DNA from: Aradus depressus | Lineage: Eukaryota; Arthropoda; Insecta; Hemiptera; Aradidae | Assembly (NCBI GenBank): GCA_963662175.1 | Contig: OY759219.1 | Location: 23,540,908-23,604,907, forward strand | Length of the DNA: 64,000 nt | Direction of reading: 5' to 3' | Shown: one piece after another, positions 46,061 to 57,536 of the stretch | How positions within the stretch are numbered: position 1 is the stretch's first letter | Layout of the letters: each line of letters opens with the position of its first letter | The notes under the pieces: generated by a model | What the model saw: only the letters and a program-made list of their open reading frames with translations | What the model was told of the DNA's origin: nothing | Databases searched by the model: none | Made by a program: the position numbers and the translations under genes

Positions 46061-47139
46061 TTTGATTAATTTTTATATAATATATATTCTATTAAGCGGA
46101 CATTTCTGTAAAGCGAACAATATTTCAACCCTTAATAACGACTGCTTATGGAAAGTACAGCAAGCCTGAAACACAATTGCTCTTATTTTATCCAGCTACA
46201 CGAAGTATAGCGGAAGTTATGTAATCGGTAAGAAATTCGATCCTTAGTTTTTATCAGAATTTAAAGTTTTCCGTCCTCTTGATTCCAAAAATAAATGTAT
46301 CAACACAAAATTTTGTATGTGTATCTATAACCCTCTAAGGACGACACCTATTAAGTTTCAGCCGAATCGGCAGACGAGGGGGAGGTTTAACATAAACACT
46401 CAAATAACTGCCGTTGTACCGAATGTATCGACATGAAATTTTTTTCAGGAAGTCTAACATTCCTGTAAAGGACGTTTTTCTCAATTTCTTGGCCAGGAAT
46501 TGACCGAAATTCCAATGTAAGAATATCCAACCTTCAAAATATGTATTAAATTAGAAGGCACGGAACCTATCAGCGCTTATAGGTCAAAAGGATGATGCTC
46601 TTTAATTTAAGGGCACCTAAACCGTGGCTTCTAATTACAAATAAATATTAAAAATAGTCATTTAAAATATCCGTAAATTAAAATATTTAAACTGAAATTA
46701 GTATAACTCAATTTTGATCTATCACCATAATCAAGAGACCGACAAATTTAAAGACAGGACACTCTAACCCAACACTATTTAGTAAGAAAACTATTAATTA
46801 TTTAAGATTAGAGAGTGACGTAGCGACTAAGAAAAATAGGGTTGACAGTTTCAGAAAAGAAAAAGAAGTTGTCTGTGAATCATAGGGAATGTTCTTCCCC
46901 AGCTCTAGTTACATTTAATAAAATAATTTTCCGCTCTTCCTCTAATCTCTCCTTCATGTCCTGATAACCTGAAAACAAGTAGTTTTCTTGGTTATGAACT
47001 TCTGAATAAACATATAATTTATAATATGGCGTTTCTATTAAAAATATAATTATTCTTAATAAGTTTTATATTGAAGCAGCTTTTAATTTCTTACTCCCAA
47101 TTTTTATTTATAAATTTCTCTTGTTACATACTCAGGTTG
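46061..47139. other. unassigned, with a family A copy
   Basis: 46190-46470 is family A, beginning cagctacacgaagtatagcg. The rest is AT-rich with no gene recognised. Confidence 0.45.
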
Positions 47140-47178
47140 GTCAAACGTTTCGGGTTCTTTCTTCCCATCATCAGTGAC
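47140..47178 (-). ncRNA. single hammerhead ribozyme-like motif
   Basis: On the minus strand: stem I GTCA/TGAC; core CTGATGA (47174-47168); extra T (47167); stem II CCC/GGG (47066-type pairing at 47166-47164 with 47154-47152) around a 9-nt loop; GAA (47151-47149); palindromic stem III ACGT (47148-47145); cleavage T (47144). No inverted partner was found nearby. Confidence 0.58.
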
Positions 47179-47900
47179 TAGAAATAATAAATTAACAAGC
47201 ATAATAGAAAATGTGCATCAAGAATTAACAATTTAAAATTTAAAATTAACATTGTAGCAATCTTTGTTTTTTAATTTTTTTTAAACTTAATGCTAAACCA
47301 ACCTTGAGTATCCTGTTTTTAGGCTAAACTTGATAAAATACCCTTTTTTTGTTAAAGGGTAATAATATTAAATATTTTTTGTACATTATTGAAGAAAATA
47401 ATTATTCTTTACTTTACTTCAAATACTCGGAGATTTTCTCAAACTGTATAACTGATTGTTACTAAAATAAAATATTAATGGGATGCCAGATCGCCTATTT
47501 AATAGAACGATACTTAAATTACTGATTTTAATAAATAAATTGGATTTCTATAAACCAAAGATGGAAGTTCGATCAGCCAAGAAAGTTTTGAAAAACTAAA
47601 TTGTTAAATCACCATTGACTAGGATTGAGTGCATTAACGTTGGATGGACGCTCCAGTGACGTTCTAGTTCTTTTTTTCTCTTATTTCCTCTCCGGTTCTT
47701 CTTAGTTCTTCTTTACCAGTGTACAGGACATGATTTGGGAACGCCAGTCAAATAAGGGGGACAAGTCATCACCACTCAGAACTTTACTTCACTTCACAAA
47801 CTGGGATACTGCTAGCGTCCCCCAACACCTCACAATATGGCCGACCCAACAAACATCACTGCCACATACATTAAATTGTCCTTCTCCAAACATAAATATA
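47179..47900. other. AT-rich interval, nothing recognised
   Basis: No gene or repeat identified. Confidence 0.45.
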
Positions 47901-47912
47901 TATTTTATTTCC

Positions 47913-48240
47913 GGCGCCGGTAGCTCAGTGGTATGCGTGCTTGCCTTCTGAGCTCAAGGTCGTGGGTTCGAAACCCGACCGAGGCCCTTAGTTTATTTTA
48001 TCTGGGAATTAAAATAAACTTAAGCACGCCGTCCTTCGGATGTTAAGCGATGGTCCCGAGCCTGTACGATGTCAGGTACTCGTTAAAGACCCCTGCCCTA
48101 GGTGAATAAAAATTTAGGGTAGGCAAAATTTAGGACTCCCACAGTAGAGTCGGGCTCATGTCCACCAGAGTGACGAAAGAGCTCTCTGGTAGTAGGCGAT
48201 ATGACCTCGTAGTTAAAGCCCGGGCATGAATCATAATAAC
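47913..48240 (+). mobile_element. tRNA-derived SINE, full length, with 12-bp TSD
   Basis: Intact box A and box B, full body and tail. The duplication tattttatttcc lies at 47901-47912 and 48241-48252. A small deletion removes ggac in the core. Confidence 0.93.
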
Positions 48241-48252
48241 TATTTTATTTCC

Positions 48253-49050
48253 ATTTTATTTATTATTAAAAAATTAATGAAACATGTCGCACTTCAATTA
48301 CATTACAATAAACATATCTCGCCACATTGGGACCTGATGATGGGAGGTGAGAACGTTAATTTCTATTAAATTGAAAATTGTATTATTATTTTTATTTTAT
48401 TTTTTTTTATATACTCATATATTTTTAAGTATTTATTTGTACAGTTTTTATTAATTTCATTTTACTTTTTTTTAATGTTTTTTTTGTTATTACTAATCAT
48501 AGATGTGTTAGACTCAAGTAGTTATAAATCTAATTTATAAGCTATCTTAATGTATAAATTCTTTTGAAGTATCCTATTATCATGTATTGGTTTAACGGAA
48601 ATAAATTATTATTATTATATAGTTAGTTATTACGACTCATACCCGGGCTTTAACTACGAGATCAAATCGCCTGCTACGAGAGCGCTCTTTCCTTTTTTTA
48701 TTAAATAATTTTTCTTGATTTCTTTGATCAAGTAATTAATTATTCTGAGTGGACTGCGACGAATCGAAAAAATTCAAAGTTACTTTTTTTCTTTTTTTTG
48801 AATCGAATATCAATCACATTTTGACACATTAATCATCAGATAAAGACAAAGGATGAATGTGAATGAGAAACTGTACGATTGTACTTGGTCGACCAGATCT
48901 AAGATACTTAATTTAGGACAAATGGAGATGGCATCAAACCTCAAGCAAAACCTTGTGTTTAGGTAGTAGGTACAAAGATACTTTTCAATATTTAATAAGG
49001 TCATTTAATAAGGTTTCCACATGTACCTGAACTTTTCATTTCATTTTTTA
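48253..49050. other. AT-rich interval with a SINE tail fragment
   Basis: 48624-48692 is a minus-strand 3' SINE fragment (acccgggctttaactacgag). Near 48330 is a decayed ribozyme-like ggacctgatgatggga. Otherwise nothing recognised. Confidence 0.5.
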
Positions 49051-49051
49051 C

Positions 49052-49306
49052 GTTTTTATACCTATAGTACAAGGTAGTATTGTGATCATGCGGAAATCCA
49101 AGAGAGTTTTCTTTGGAATTTCACATTTTAAGTTCCTCTGAACATGTTTTGACGATTTTGCGATAATGTCTATGTGTATGTATGTGATTTGAACTTTGTG
49201 CTCGCTCCAACGCACAAACGATTCTAGCTATGAACTTGAAATTTGGAATGAAGGAGTAACATGGGCTAGCTTAGATCTGATTAGATTTCGAGCCATACAT
49301 GATACA
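49052..49306 (+). repeat. dispersed repeat family B
   Basis: Begins with a hairpin-like ttatacctatagtacaaggt and contains gtgatcatgcggaaatccaa and acgattctagctatgaactt. Related copies: 60810-61070, 61920-62100 and, inverted, 52440-52659. Confidence 0.65.
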
Positions 49307-49566
49307 CAGGGTGTCCAAAAAGTATGGAAACGGTCGAATTTCACAAAAATTTCAGATCCGAATGCAAAAACAAAAAAACACGTGTCCAATATTTTTCTAA
49401 AAGCTATCCAAAGACACCAATATTGAAAGTACTGTGGGTGGGGAAGGGGGCAACTTTGAAAAGTTAAACGGGATTAATAACGGGATTAAATAATGTAGAC
49501 AAAACATTATCTTATAAAATTCTGGGGGTATTGAGGGTCAGTCAATGAAGAAAACACTATTCAAAT

Positions 49567-49606
49567 GCCAACGTTTCGATATATTTCATATCATCATCAG
49601 GGCCTA
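49567..49606 (-). ncRNA. hammerhead ribozyme-like motif, left arm
   Basis: Minus-strand mirror of 49855-49892, with all elements conserved. Confidence 0.62.
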
Positions 49607-49854
49607 ACAAACATGGGGGTATCAAGATTAGAAAAATATAATGGGTGATCGATTAAAATTATATATAGGTACATAAATATACATTCACTCATACAACTCC
49701 ACATAAATACATATATACATCCTAATAAATTCACATACATATACACATTGATGAACAACAAGGAAACTTACTATGAATATAGATGGTTGAGGAGAAGGCA
49801 TGTTGGCATGAAGGCATTATATTTTTCTAATCTTGATACCCCCATGTTTGTTAG

Positions 49855-49892
49855 GCCCTGATGATGATATGAAATATATCGAAACGTTGGCA
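49855..49892 (+). ncRNA. hammerhead ribozyme-like motif, right arm
   Basis: Stem I GCC/GGC; core CTGATGA 49858-49864; extra T49865; stem II GATAT with ATATC; GAA 49881-49883; palindromic stem III ACGT; cleavage T; then GGC. The A/T-rich stem II is weaker than in the other copies. Confidence 0.62.
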
Positions 49893-50509
49893 TTTGAATA
49901 GTGTTTTCTTCATTGACTGACCCTCAATACCCCCAGAATTTTGAATTCTACAGTCGCCAGCAAACATCTACATTATGTTATAAAGTAAGATTGGGACACG
50001 TCAAGTAGTTGAAGGGCATCAGTTTGAACATCTTATTAATTGAGAATTCCGCCGTTATTACCTACGTGGTGAGAGGCAAGGGGCCTCACCTTACGAGGTT
50101 TTTCCAAATCGGGAAAAAACCTTATCATTACGATTACGACATGATCTGATGCAAATCGAGAGAAATGTTTCGAACAAAACTTACGTATTTTGATGCAAGA
50201 AACCCGAATCTGCAATAAAAAATAGGGGTTCCTGTTTAACTTTTTAAAGTTGCCCCCTGCCACACCCACAGGGGGTGGGGTGGGGGGGGGGTCAATATTG
50301 GTGTCGTTAAATAGCTTTTGAAAAAATATTGGACACATGTTTTTTTTTTGTTTTTGCATTTGGAGCTGAAATTTTCGTGAAATTCGACCGTTTCCATACT
50401 TTTTGGACACCCTGTATATGTGCCTCTGACTAGCAGTGATGGTAGACAGAGAGGGACAGGAGAGCTGAAGAGAGACAACAATGAGGGAAGAGGCTGGTCA
50501 AATCGTAAG

Positions 50510-50691
50510 ATGCCAATGTGTAATGCTTCCTGTTGCACAAATCGTGGTGGACACCGGTTCCATAAAGACTGATCTTTGGTCTAAGTGGATGATTGCATTG
50601 AAACCATTGAATTTTGTCCCAACAAATCGATCAGTTCTATGTTCAGAGCATTTTGCAGCAGAAGATATTTGTATCAAAAATTTTTCAATAG
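50510..50691 (+). pseudogene. THAP-domain exon with one frameshift
   Basis: From ATG 50510 the frame reads MPMCNASCCTNRGGHRFHKD and meets TGA at 50570. Skipping one T restores DLWSKWMIALK, then FVPTNRSVLCSEHFAAEDI. Together these give the THAP zinc-binding DNA-binding domain: start Met-Pro, Cys4 with Cys8 or Cys9, the tryptophan and the final Cys-X2-His in CSEHF. A splice-donor-like gtaaaa follows at 50692. THAP domains occur in P-element transposases and in THAP host genes; downstream exons were not found, so either origin is possible. The frameshift marks it as a pseudogene unless it is a sequencing error. Confidence 0.78.
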
Positions 50692-50702
50692 GTAAAATTT
50701 GA

Positions 50703-52439
50703 AAATAGTATTTTTTTTTTTTTTTCTAAAGCTTAACTACATTTCTCATTGGAATTTATAACTATTCCGTTGAAAGTTCTTTAGTTTCTATGTAAAATAA
50801 ATTTAAGTAATATTAGTGAATAAAAATTGATATTAAAACTATTTTAAATGAACCATTGGTATACAAACGTTTCCAAAAAATTATAAACCATCCATTTTTT
50901 CATGGAAAAAAAACAGAACTCTAGTGAACTTAAAGTTTCAGAACTTGCTAATATTATATACCTAACTATTATATTTTATATTATATAGCATATTTATGTT
51001 TTATTAAAGTAATAATCACATTAAAAATAATTTTTATAATAAACAGGATTAAGAGGAATCCTTAGCTAACAAATTTATAGTATAAACGTTGACGTAGCTT
51101 GCTACTAATTCTGCCTTTTAACCTTTTAATGGCGCATCTCTGCTTCTCAATTCTTCTTTTAATTCTTTAATTAAAATTTGGTGGGTTTTGATACATTCTT
51201 AATTGTTTTACGTTTGACGATTTTACTTTAACTAGCTCTACCTATTGTATACATTCGTTCACTAGATTACTTTCTCGGTGCTGCCATCTACTTTAGTTTG
51301 CCGTGTAGCTTTCCTTATTGTTTGAGTGGGGGTCGGTATACGAGTAGAAGGTAAAATCAGTGTATCCTGCTTCGGCTAGCTACTTGTGTTACCAAACCGG
51401 TCTTTGTTATTGGAATATTCAGGACTCAATAAACCTAAACCTGTCTACAATTTACGATCACTGTCTCCATATTTCAATTAACCAAGTAAAATTCCGGAAA
51501 GGCTAGACTACGAAGAGGAAAAAATATTACAGCTCATTTTCCGATACATATGTCATCAGGAGACGTGGCAGTGTCTCTGGCCAAGTCCGAAAAAAATGTC
51601 GAAACACACTGCTGTGTTACTTTACTCGTGACATCAAATGCCACTTTATGCGTTGAAAAAAGTATATTATTCATTAACAAAATGATGTTTTTTCCGACAT
51701 AGCCGTCTGGAGAACTCCGAACAAAATAAAAAAAAAATTAGCCAAAAAGAACAGTTTTGACCAAGTTTCGAAGGGTCAAAATTGGCAAAAAATAACTTTT
51801 TTTTCTTTTTCAGTGTCCCGGCGTCCGGATGACGTCATCAATGTTAATATATGAATTTTTTTAAATGTATAATAAATATCATGTGATCTAGATAATACGA
51901 AAAGATGGCTGATGTATTGTAGTGAGAAGTGATTATTACACAGGTCTGACCTCTCATAGATTTTATTATTTTATGGTATCCGCCTTCCGAGGTTGCCCTC
52001 ATTGCATTCAGTTGAAACATTTTTGAAAATATATATTTTTTATAAATGAATAAGAAAAATAAAACTTCAATAAATATAAAATAACAGAAACGACAAAACA
52101 ATTTAAAATTTCATGAATGAGGACAGATACGTTATTCCCGTTTCCTAACTGAGTCCCCGAGGCGGTATAATTTTTCCATTTAAAATCTGAAAACACACAA
52201 GCGATTGAAAATTTAACAAGGAACATTTATGGTAGTGGTATAAAAATATGTTCCAAAACTACATTTCAGGACGGTATTCAGATCAAAAACCGGACGTCCT
52301 CCAAAAAGTGTCCTATTTCATATAAAACGTGTTTTTAATTTTTCCCTACAACTTTTATTTGTAAAATTTTTTGATTAGATTATAAAAAGCGGTATTTTGT
52401 AAAATGTACTTAGGCCTCTAAGTAAAATGGTCTCTATGT
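50703..52439. other. unassigned interval
   Basis: AT-rich. Around 51240-51470 is a segment with a polyadenylation-like caataaa that might be part of an LTR, but no partner or terminal inverted bases were found. Confidence 0.35.
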
Positions 52440-52659
52440 TTGTCCGAATTTAACTAAAAATTCAGATCTAAGTTAGCACATGTGACTTCATTCCAAATTT
52501 CAAGTTCATAGCTACAATCGCTTTTGCTGTTGAGCGCTCACAACTTTCCATGACACACATACACAGACATCATCGAGAAAATGATCAAAACGTATTCAGA
52601 GGACCTTGAAACTCGTGAAAATCCATTGAAACTGGATCTCGGATTTTTGATATTATAGG
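52440..52659 (-). repeat. dispersed repeat family B, inverted copy
   Basis: Minus strand shows aaaaatccgagatccag, gtcctctgaatacgttttga and gtagctatgaacttgaaatt in the same order as family B copies. It is cut at 52659 by the hAT MITE; the hairpin part resumes at 53451. Confidence 0.65.
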
Positions 52660-53450
52660 CAGAGTTCGGCAAAAATTAGTTGTAACTAATAACTAAAAAC
52701 CAGAACTGCATTAGTTGTATTCCAGTCGAACTAACAACTAAACTGTTAGTTGTTATTCGTTGATAGAAAACTACTCTTTGTAACTGAATTAGTTGTCAGT
52801 TGAAATGGACAACTAAATTTTTGTAGTTGTGAAAAATGAGTTGCAAAGGCATTTAAGAACCAATAGTTTTATTTTTAGTTGTCGAATAACAACTATCAAC
52901 TATTTTTTTTTTTTAATTCAATTTTTCGAAAATAGTGAGTATGAGAATAAAGAAAAGCTCTGTCAGATTAGGTACAAAACAAATTTATTTTCCTCAACAA
53001 AAATTAAAACTAATCTCTAGAAAAATTTAAAAAAATTAAAAGTCTTCTTTAGACAAATTAATTATAATGACATCAATGATTTCGCGCTTAGTTTTCAAAA
53101 TTATAAAAAAAAAGTATTGTCCTCCATTGAAATTAAAAAATTTGCTTTCAGCACAACTCTCATTTCGAAGTTCTTGTCAGATAAACGGTCAGTAAAGACA
53201 GTAGCAACACAAATGAAAATACAATCAATTTCTAGTTGTTTTTCAATAACATTAGTTTTTAGTTGTCATTACAACTAGTTTTTCACGAATAAAAAAATTA
53301 ATTGGCCACCCAAACTAAAACTAATGTAATTGCTGTAATATTAGTTGCCGTACAGTAACTAAAAACTGAATCAATAGCATTTCAATTGGGACTAATTCAA
53401 CAACTATTAGTTATTTATTTACAAATTTAGTTAACTTAAGCCCAACTCTG
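52660..53450. mobile_element. hAT-like MITE, 791 bp, 8-bp TSD
   Basis: Ends cagagttcggc and gcccaactctg are inverted with one mismatch. Flanks attatagg (52652-52659) and actatagg (53451-53458) form an 8-bp duplication with one mismatch. The interior is packed with aactaa/ttagtt words, subterminal repeats typical of hAT ends. No transposase. Confidence 0.82.
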
Positions 53451-53792
53451 ACTATAGGTATAATAAAGTAAAAATAAAAATAACAGTTTATTTTTCAAAA
53501 TAGTGTACTGGATGAGTGTAGTCTCTTGTGTATGGGCTATCATTAATATTTATGTATGTAATAATTTTGGATTGCTTTTAGAACATATTTTGTCCATCGA
53601 TACATCTGATACATATTCATGCCCACTCCATTTTTTGCTCTTTGTTCCATCAGACCTGAGAGCTAAATCAATAACTAGCCATTCCATTTTTAATAAAGTG
53701 TTTAGCGTCTCTGGTTAATATCTTTTGTGGTTGACGAGCAATTACGCCCAGTTTAAAGAACATATTAATTCCCCAGCTGTCGGGAAAATTAT

Positions 53793-53857
53793 AGTTAGTT
53801 ATTATGACTCATGCCCGGGCTTTAACTTCGAGGTCATATCGCCTACTACCAGAGCAT
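53793..53857 (-). mobile_element. tRNA-SINE 3' fragment
   Basis: Conserved 3' segment only (cccgggcatgagtcataata on the minus strand). Confidence 0.75.
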
Positions 53858-53889
53858 TCGAAAAATCGATCGAAGAGCGAAAACTTAGA

Positions 53890-54816
53890 TGGCATTCACA
53901 CCGGAGCGACATGCGATGCAACACGTGTTGGTCACATTTGTCCCCAAGAATGAAACCGAGAAATCAATGGGTGCTTTCACACGCAAGACACAAATGTATC
54001 CAACACAAATCATATGTCCAACATTTGTCGCATGGAACCGACCAGCCCGTTCTTTTGACGATGTTTCCTTGTGTTGCAGGTTATCGCCTTATATGTATAA
54101 TAAATAAATACAGAATAATGAAAAATAAAGACAAAAAAATTAAAATATTAATGTATAAAATTATTTAAATTATAATTATTGTTTAACGGTGGCGTTAACA
54201 GAGGTGAAAATTAAATGCATTTGGTCGTTCAAACTAATCTTTTTAGATCACTTGATTCTACGTAAATTCGTTAATCGTTTTGCTCACTGAAGCCACTACA
54301 TATGTATGTCACATTGCTGCACTAAAATGCCAAACTAATGGCAAATAAATTTAATAATTTATTGTGTACAAGTGTGTATACATTTTGACCAACAAAGAGA
54401 AACAGATAGTTTTGTGAACGGTAATAATAATCCTCAACAGTTTCTGAAACGTTTCTATCTTCATTTTGTACATCTGCTGAAATTTCTCAGGGTGTGCCAG
54501 CAGTTCTTCCGAAATCACGTAAGGGCTATGATTTTCTGCGTTATTTCTCCAATAGGGGTCCACCCACATTCGGTGTTTTCTTCTTCGTCTTTCGTCTAGA
54601 ACTCATTACCGCACACATCAATATCATCACATCATCGTCTGACGATGATGATGAAGACCTAATTATGAACAGCAACTTCAACTGACTAGCGACCGATAAT
54701 TCGGGGTTACTGGTACAACGTGTATGCAACACTTGTCTCTTTGATGTGAAAACCCTGTATCCTGCAAATGTTTCCAACACGTGTTGCGTCGCATGTCGCT
54801 CTGTTGTGAATTAGTG
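53890..54816 (-). mobile_element. PIF/Harbinger element, internally deleted
   Basis: Inverted ends about 40 bp long share gagcgacatgcga and gcaacacgtgttgg (53905-53930 and 54780-54805). The interior carries a broken N-terminal Harbinger transposase on the minus strand. Confidence 0.75.
54351..54640 (-). pseudogene. PIF/Harbinger transposase N-terminal fragment
   Basis: Minus strand reads SSRRKTKKKTPNV and, after a frame change, WVDPYWRNNAEN, then ELLAHPEKFQQMYKMKIETF. This matches the start of HARBI1-like nucleases, where a basic stretch precedes W-V-x-P and a region rich in L, F and M leads into the DDE domain. An acidic serine/aspartate run lies upstream. The DDE domain is missing, so no activity is expected. 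Confidence 0.75.
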
Positions 54817-55217
54817 TTGTCCACCATAATTGATTAATGTTGGTTATGTTGTTCACCGAAATATTTTTTCCATCAGGCTACACTTAGTAACTGATCTAGT
54901 TACAAGAGTCTAACGTGACTTAAGATGGATGAGACTAAGATGGAGCTTTTAGTGTCTCAAATGGTTCGCCGCGGCAGCTATCCTAACCTCTGTAATATAC
55001 CCGCCATTAGCTATTACGACCATTATTAGATCTAAATTCCTGTCAGTGATTTACAGCTGATCTCTGTGTAGATCATTGATAAGTGAGGGTTAGCTTCTCA
55101 AACCCATAAAATATTACCTCCAAGAAGATAAAAAAAAAAAGATACAATCCAGTAATAAGCCTTATTTACGGATATTAACCTTTCAATGAATAGAGTGAGT
55201 ACCTAATGAGTGAAGGG
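54817..55217. other. unassigned interval
   Basis: No gene or repeat recognised. Confidence 0.45.
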
Positions 55218-55493
55218 AGGGCGCCGGTAGCTCAGTGGTGTGCGTGCTTGCTTAATGAGCTCAAGATCGTGGGTTCGAAAACAGGCCGCGGTCCTTATTT
55301 TTTTTTTATCTGGAAGCTGAAGAAAAGTTAAGCATGCCGCCCTTCGGATAGGACGTTATGCGATGGTCTAAAGCCCATTAGATGTCAGGAAATCGTTATA
55401 GACCCCTGAATAAACCTAGGTAGACAACATTTAGTTCTCCCATAGTAGAGTAAGGCTGATGTCCACCAGAGTGACAAAAGAGGGCTCTGGTAG
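55218..55493 (+). mobile_element. tRNA-derived SINE
   Basis: Head gcgccggtagctcagtggtg with a box B carrying an extra A (gttcgaaaaca), body and the gacaaaagagggctctggta segment. The last part of the tail is missing. Confidence 0.82.
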
Positions 55494-55762
55494 TAGTGAA
55501 GGAGTCTTCTAAATCAGGGGTTCACAACCTGCTTACAGTTGGGTATTTGAGTTGACCGCATTATGGGCTAGGTATGTTGTGTCAGATTACATATTCCGTG
55601 TAGGGTATAACAAAGTGGAAATATCTGGGAGGTGAAAAAACATTGAGCACACCGTCCTTCGGATGGGACGCTAAGCTATGGTCTCGAGCATGTGCAGGGT
55701 CAAGTACTCGTTGAAGAACCCTACCCTAGGTGAATAAACCTAGGTAAGCAACATGTAGGACT

Positions 55763-56187
55763 CATGGACACAGGGCAATAGCCTTTGTTGACGACCTAGT
55801 GGTCACGGTGCTCGCTGACAGTCGAGCTACTCTGACCGCCCGAGCCCAAGCCGCTATTGACGCTACAGACACTTGATGCCGTCTGAATAAGTTAACCCTC
55901 TCTCCCAGCAAGCCTTTTTTTGAGGTCAGTTCTTCTCCTCCTGGCGGAAAATTAGGAAAGCCTTCTTAGGCAGAACAGAACCCCCCGAAGAATCTCGAGC
56001 GCCGCCCGAAAACCAAGGACTGCGAACCGTAGCCATCGAGCCGGGACCGGGTGATTAACCGGAGCACCCGCAAAAAAAAAAGAAAACCATCGAGCCGGTC
56101 CACAGCCGTCTATAGCACCAATTTTGTAGAAATGGTTAATAAAAACAGAGAAAGGTTACCCATTACCCCGCAAAAAAACAAAAAAAA
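55763..56187 (+). mobile_element. 5'-truncated LINE with 14-bp TSD
   Basis: Flanked by aacatgtaggactc (55749-55762) and aacatgtagaactc (56188-56201). It begins inside the RT domain, has a 3' region of about 250 bp, and ends in an A-rich tail just before the right duplication, the signature of target-primed reverse transcription. Confidence 0.82.
55774..55930 (+). pseudogene. LINE reverse transcriptase fragment (R1-like)
   Basis: Reads AIAFVDDLVVTVLADSRA, then RAQAAIDATDT, one TGA (probably a former tryptophan) and CRLNKLTLSPSK. FVDD is the catalytic box of R1-group LINE RTs. The frame is otherwise intact, so this copy is fairly young. Confidence 0.82.
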
Positions 56188-56295
56188 AACATGTAGAACT
56201 CCTACAGCGGAGTCGAGCTCATGTCCACCTGCGCTCTGGTGGTAGGCAATATGACCTCGAAGTTAAAGCCCCATGATTCACAATAACTAACTATA

Positions 56296-57310
56296 CGCTC
56301 TGTTAAAAATACCATTATTTTGCTGAACAATGTCAATATTATTCATATAATCGCATCCCTCATTCAATATATCCTTTTTTTTTTTTTAGATCAGTAGCTA
56401 TTCCAAAAATGGCCTCAAATCAAAAATCTAATAACTGCCTATATCATGAATGTATGACAATATAATTAGTATGAGGATTGTTAATTTTTAGACAAAACCG
56501 TCAGTTAGTTTTGGAGAGAGACGCAAGGGCGAAAACGTTTTCTCAAAATAACCTCCCTCCTCGGATCTTTTGTTCATATGAAAATGCATTTTGTTATATA
56601 TTTTTACCTCACATATTGTTTAATCAATTTATCACTCACAACTATCTTATAAAAAATAAATATAATACGTATAAAAATCAATTACTTAACGAGTCTGCGC
56701 TGATTGTAATTTACGGTGTGTTATCACAACTTAACTTCTTTATTTTCCTATAAAAAGTAATATTTATATTATATACTTAGATATACATTTCCTCATTATT
56801 TATAAGAACCAATGTTTTATTGATAGTCACAAGGAGCTGTATGTCCTTGTTTTGAAAGAAAAAAATAAAATAAAAAAAAATAGATGGATCTGTAAATAAG
56901 ATATTTTCGCAGACATGAATCCAAGGAGTTTTTTTTTTTCTCTTAATTTAATGTCCGGATTTATTGGTATTTTTATTGTCAATTCTTGACAAAATAACGC
57001 TATTAGAATATAAATGTTTCACCAATATGACGTACAAATGTCAATTTGAAAATATAAATGTTATAAATTTCCTGCGGGTTAAACTATAAAAAATTATGTC
57101 TTTATTTAACTTGGATGAGTACATCCTGAACCGGTTAAAGAGCTGAGGGACTGGGGATGTGAGATAGTCAAGAGGTACGAATTTATAAAAATATATAAAT
57201 TAGGCGTTCGGTAGCAATAAATTATAAAAATAAAAAAAATTAATCAAAAAAAAAAGTGGTGTGGCCATAACAGAATTATCTTATACCAACCACTTGTTTA
57301 CAAAAATTCA
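56296..57310. other. AT-rich interval with a family A fragment
   Basis: 56400-56560 is family A. The 91-codon frame at 56478 is not recognised. Nothing else seen. Confidence 0.45.
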
Positions 57311-57317
57311 CTTCATA

Positions 57318-57536
57318 CCAGAGCGCTCTGGACATGAGCCCGAGAGAAGGGTCTTTAACGAGTCCCGGACATCTTATAGGCTCGGGACCATCGCCTAATA
57401 TCCCATCCAAAGGACGGTGTGATAATGGTTTTTTCATCTCCCAGATAAAAAAAAACTAAGGGCCTGGGTCTGGTTTTGAACCCGCGATCTTGAGCTCAGA
57501 AGGCAAGTACGCTAACTCTGAGCTACCGGCGCCCTC
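57318..57536 (-). mobile_element. tRNA-derived SINE, internally shortened
   Basis: Minus strand reads gagggcgccggtagctcaga, box B gcgggttcaaaac, core and part of the 3' segment. Confidence 0.82.

Larger units (their letters stand above)
49510..49945. mobile_element. foldback with twin hammerhead-like motifs, nested
   Basis: Left arm about 49510-49643 and right arm about 49815-49945 are near-perfect reverse complements around an AT-rich centre. Each carries one core. Confidence 0.8.
49307..50414. mobile_element. TIR element with arms of about 165-185 bp
   Basis: Ends read cagggtgtccaaaaagtatgg in inverted orientation, and the arms (49307-49470, 50228-50414) match through ggggcaacttt. No transposase is visible. 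A ribozyme foldback (about 49510-49945) sits inside. The element lies in a family B repeat. Confidence 0.82.
55620..56295 (+). mobile_element. second SINE copy, split by a LINE
   Basis: SINE body from atctgggaggtgaaaaaaca to 55762, resuming at 56188 and running to the ttcacaataactaactat tail. The tRNA head is absent. The interruption is the LINE fragment at 55763-56187. Confidence 0.8.

Noticed and set aside
51230..51470. Solo LTR with polyadenylation signal
   Set aside because: Composition is suggestive, but no TG/CA boundaries, target duplication or second copy could be found.
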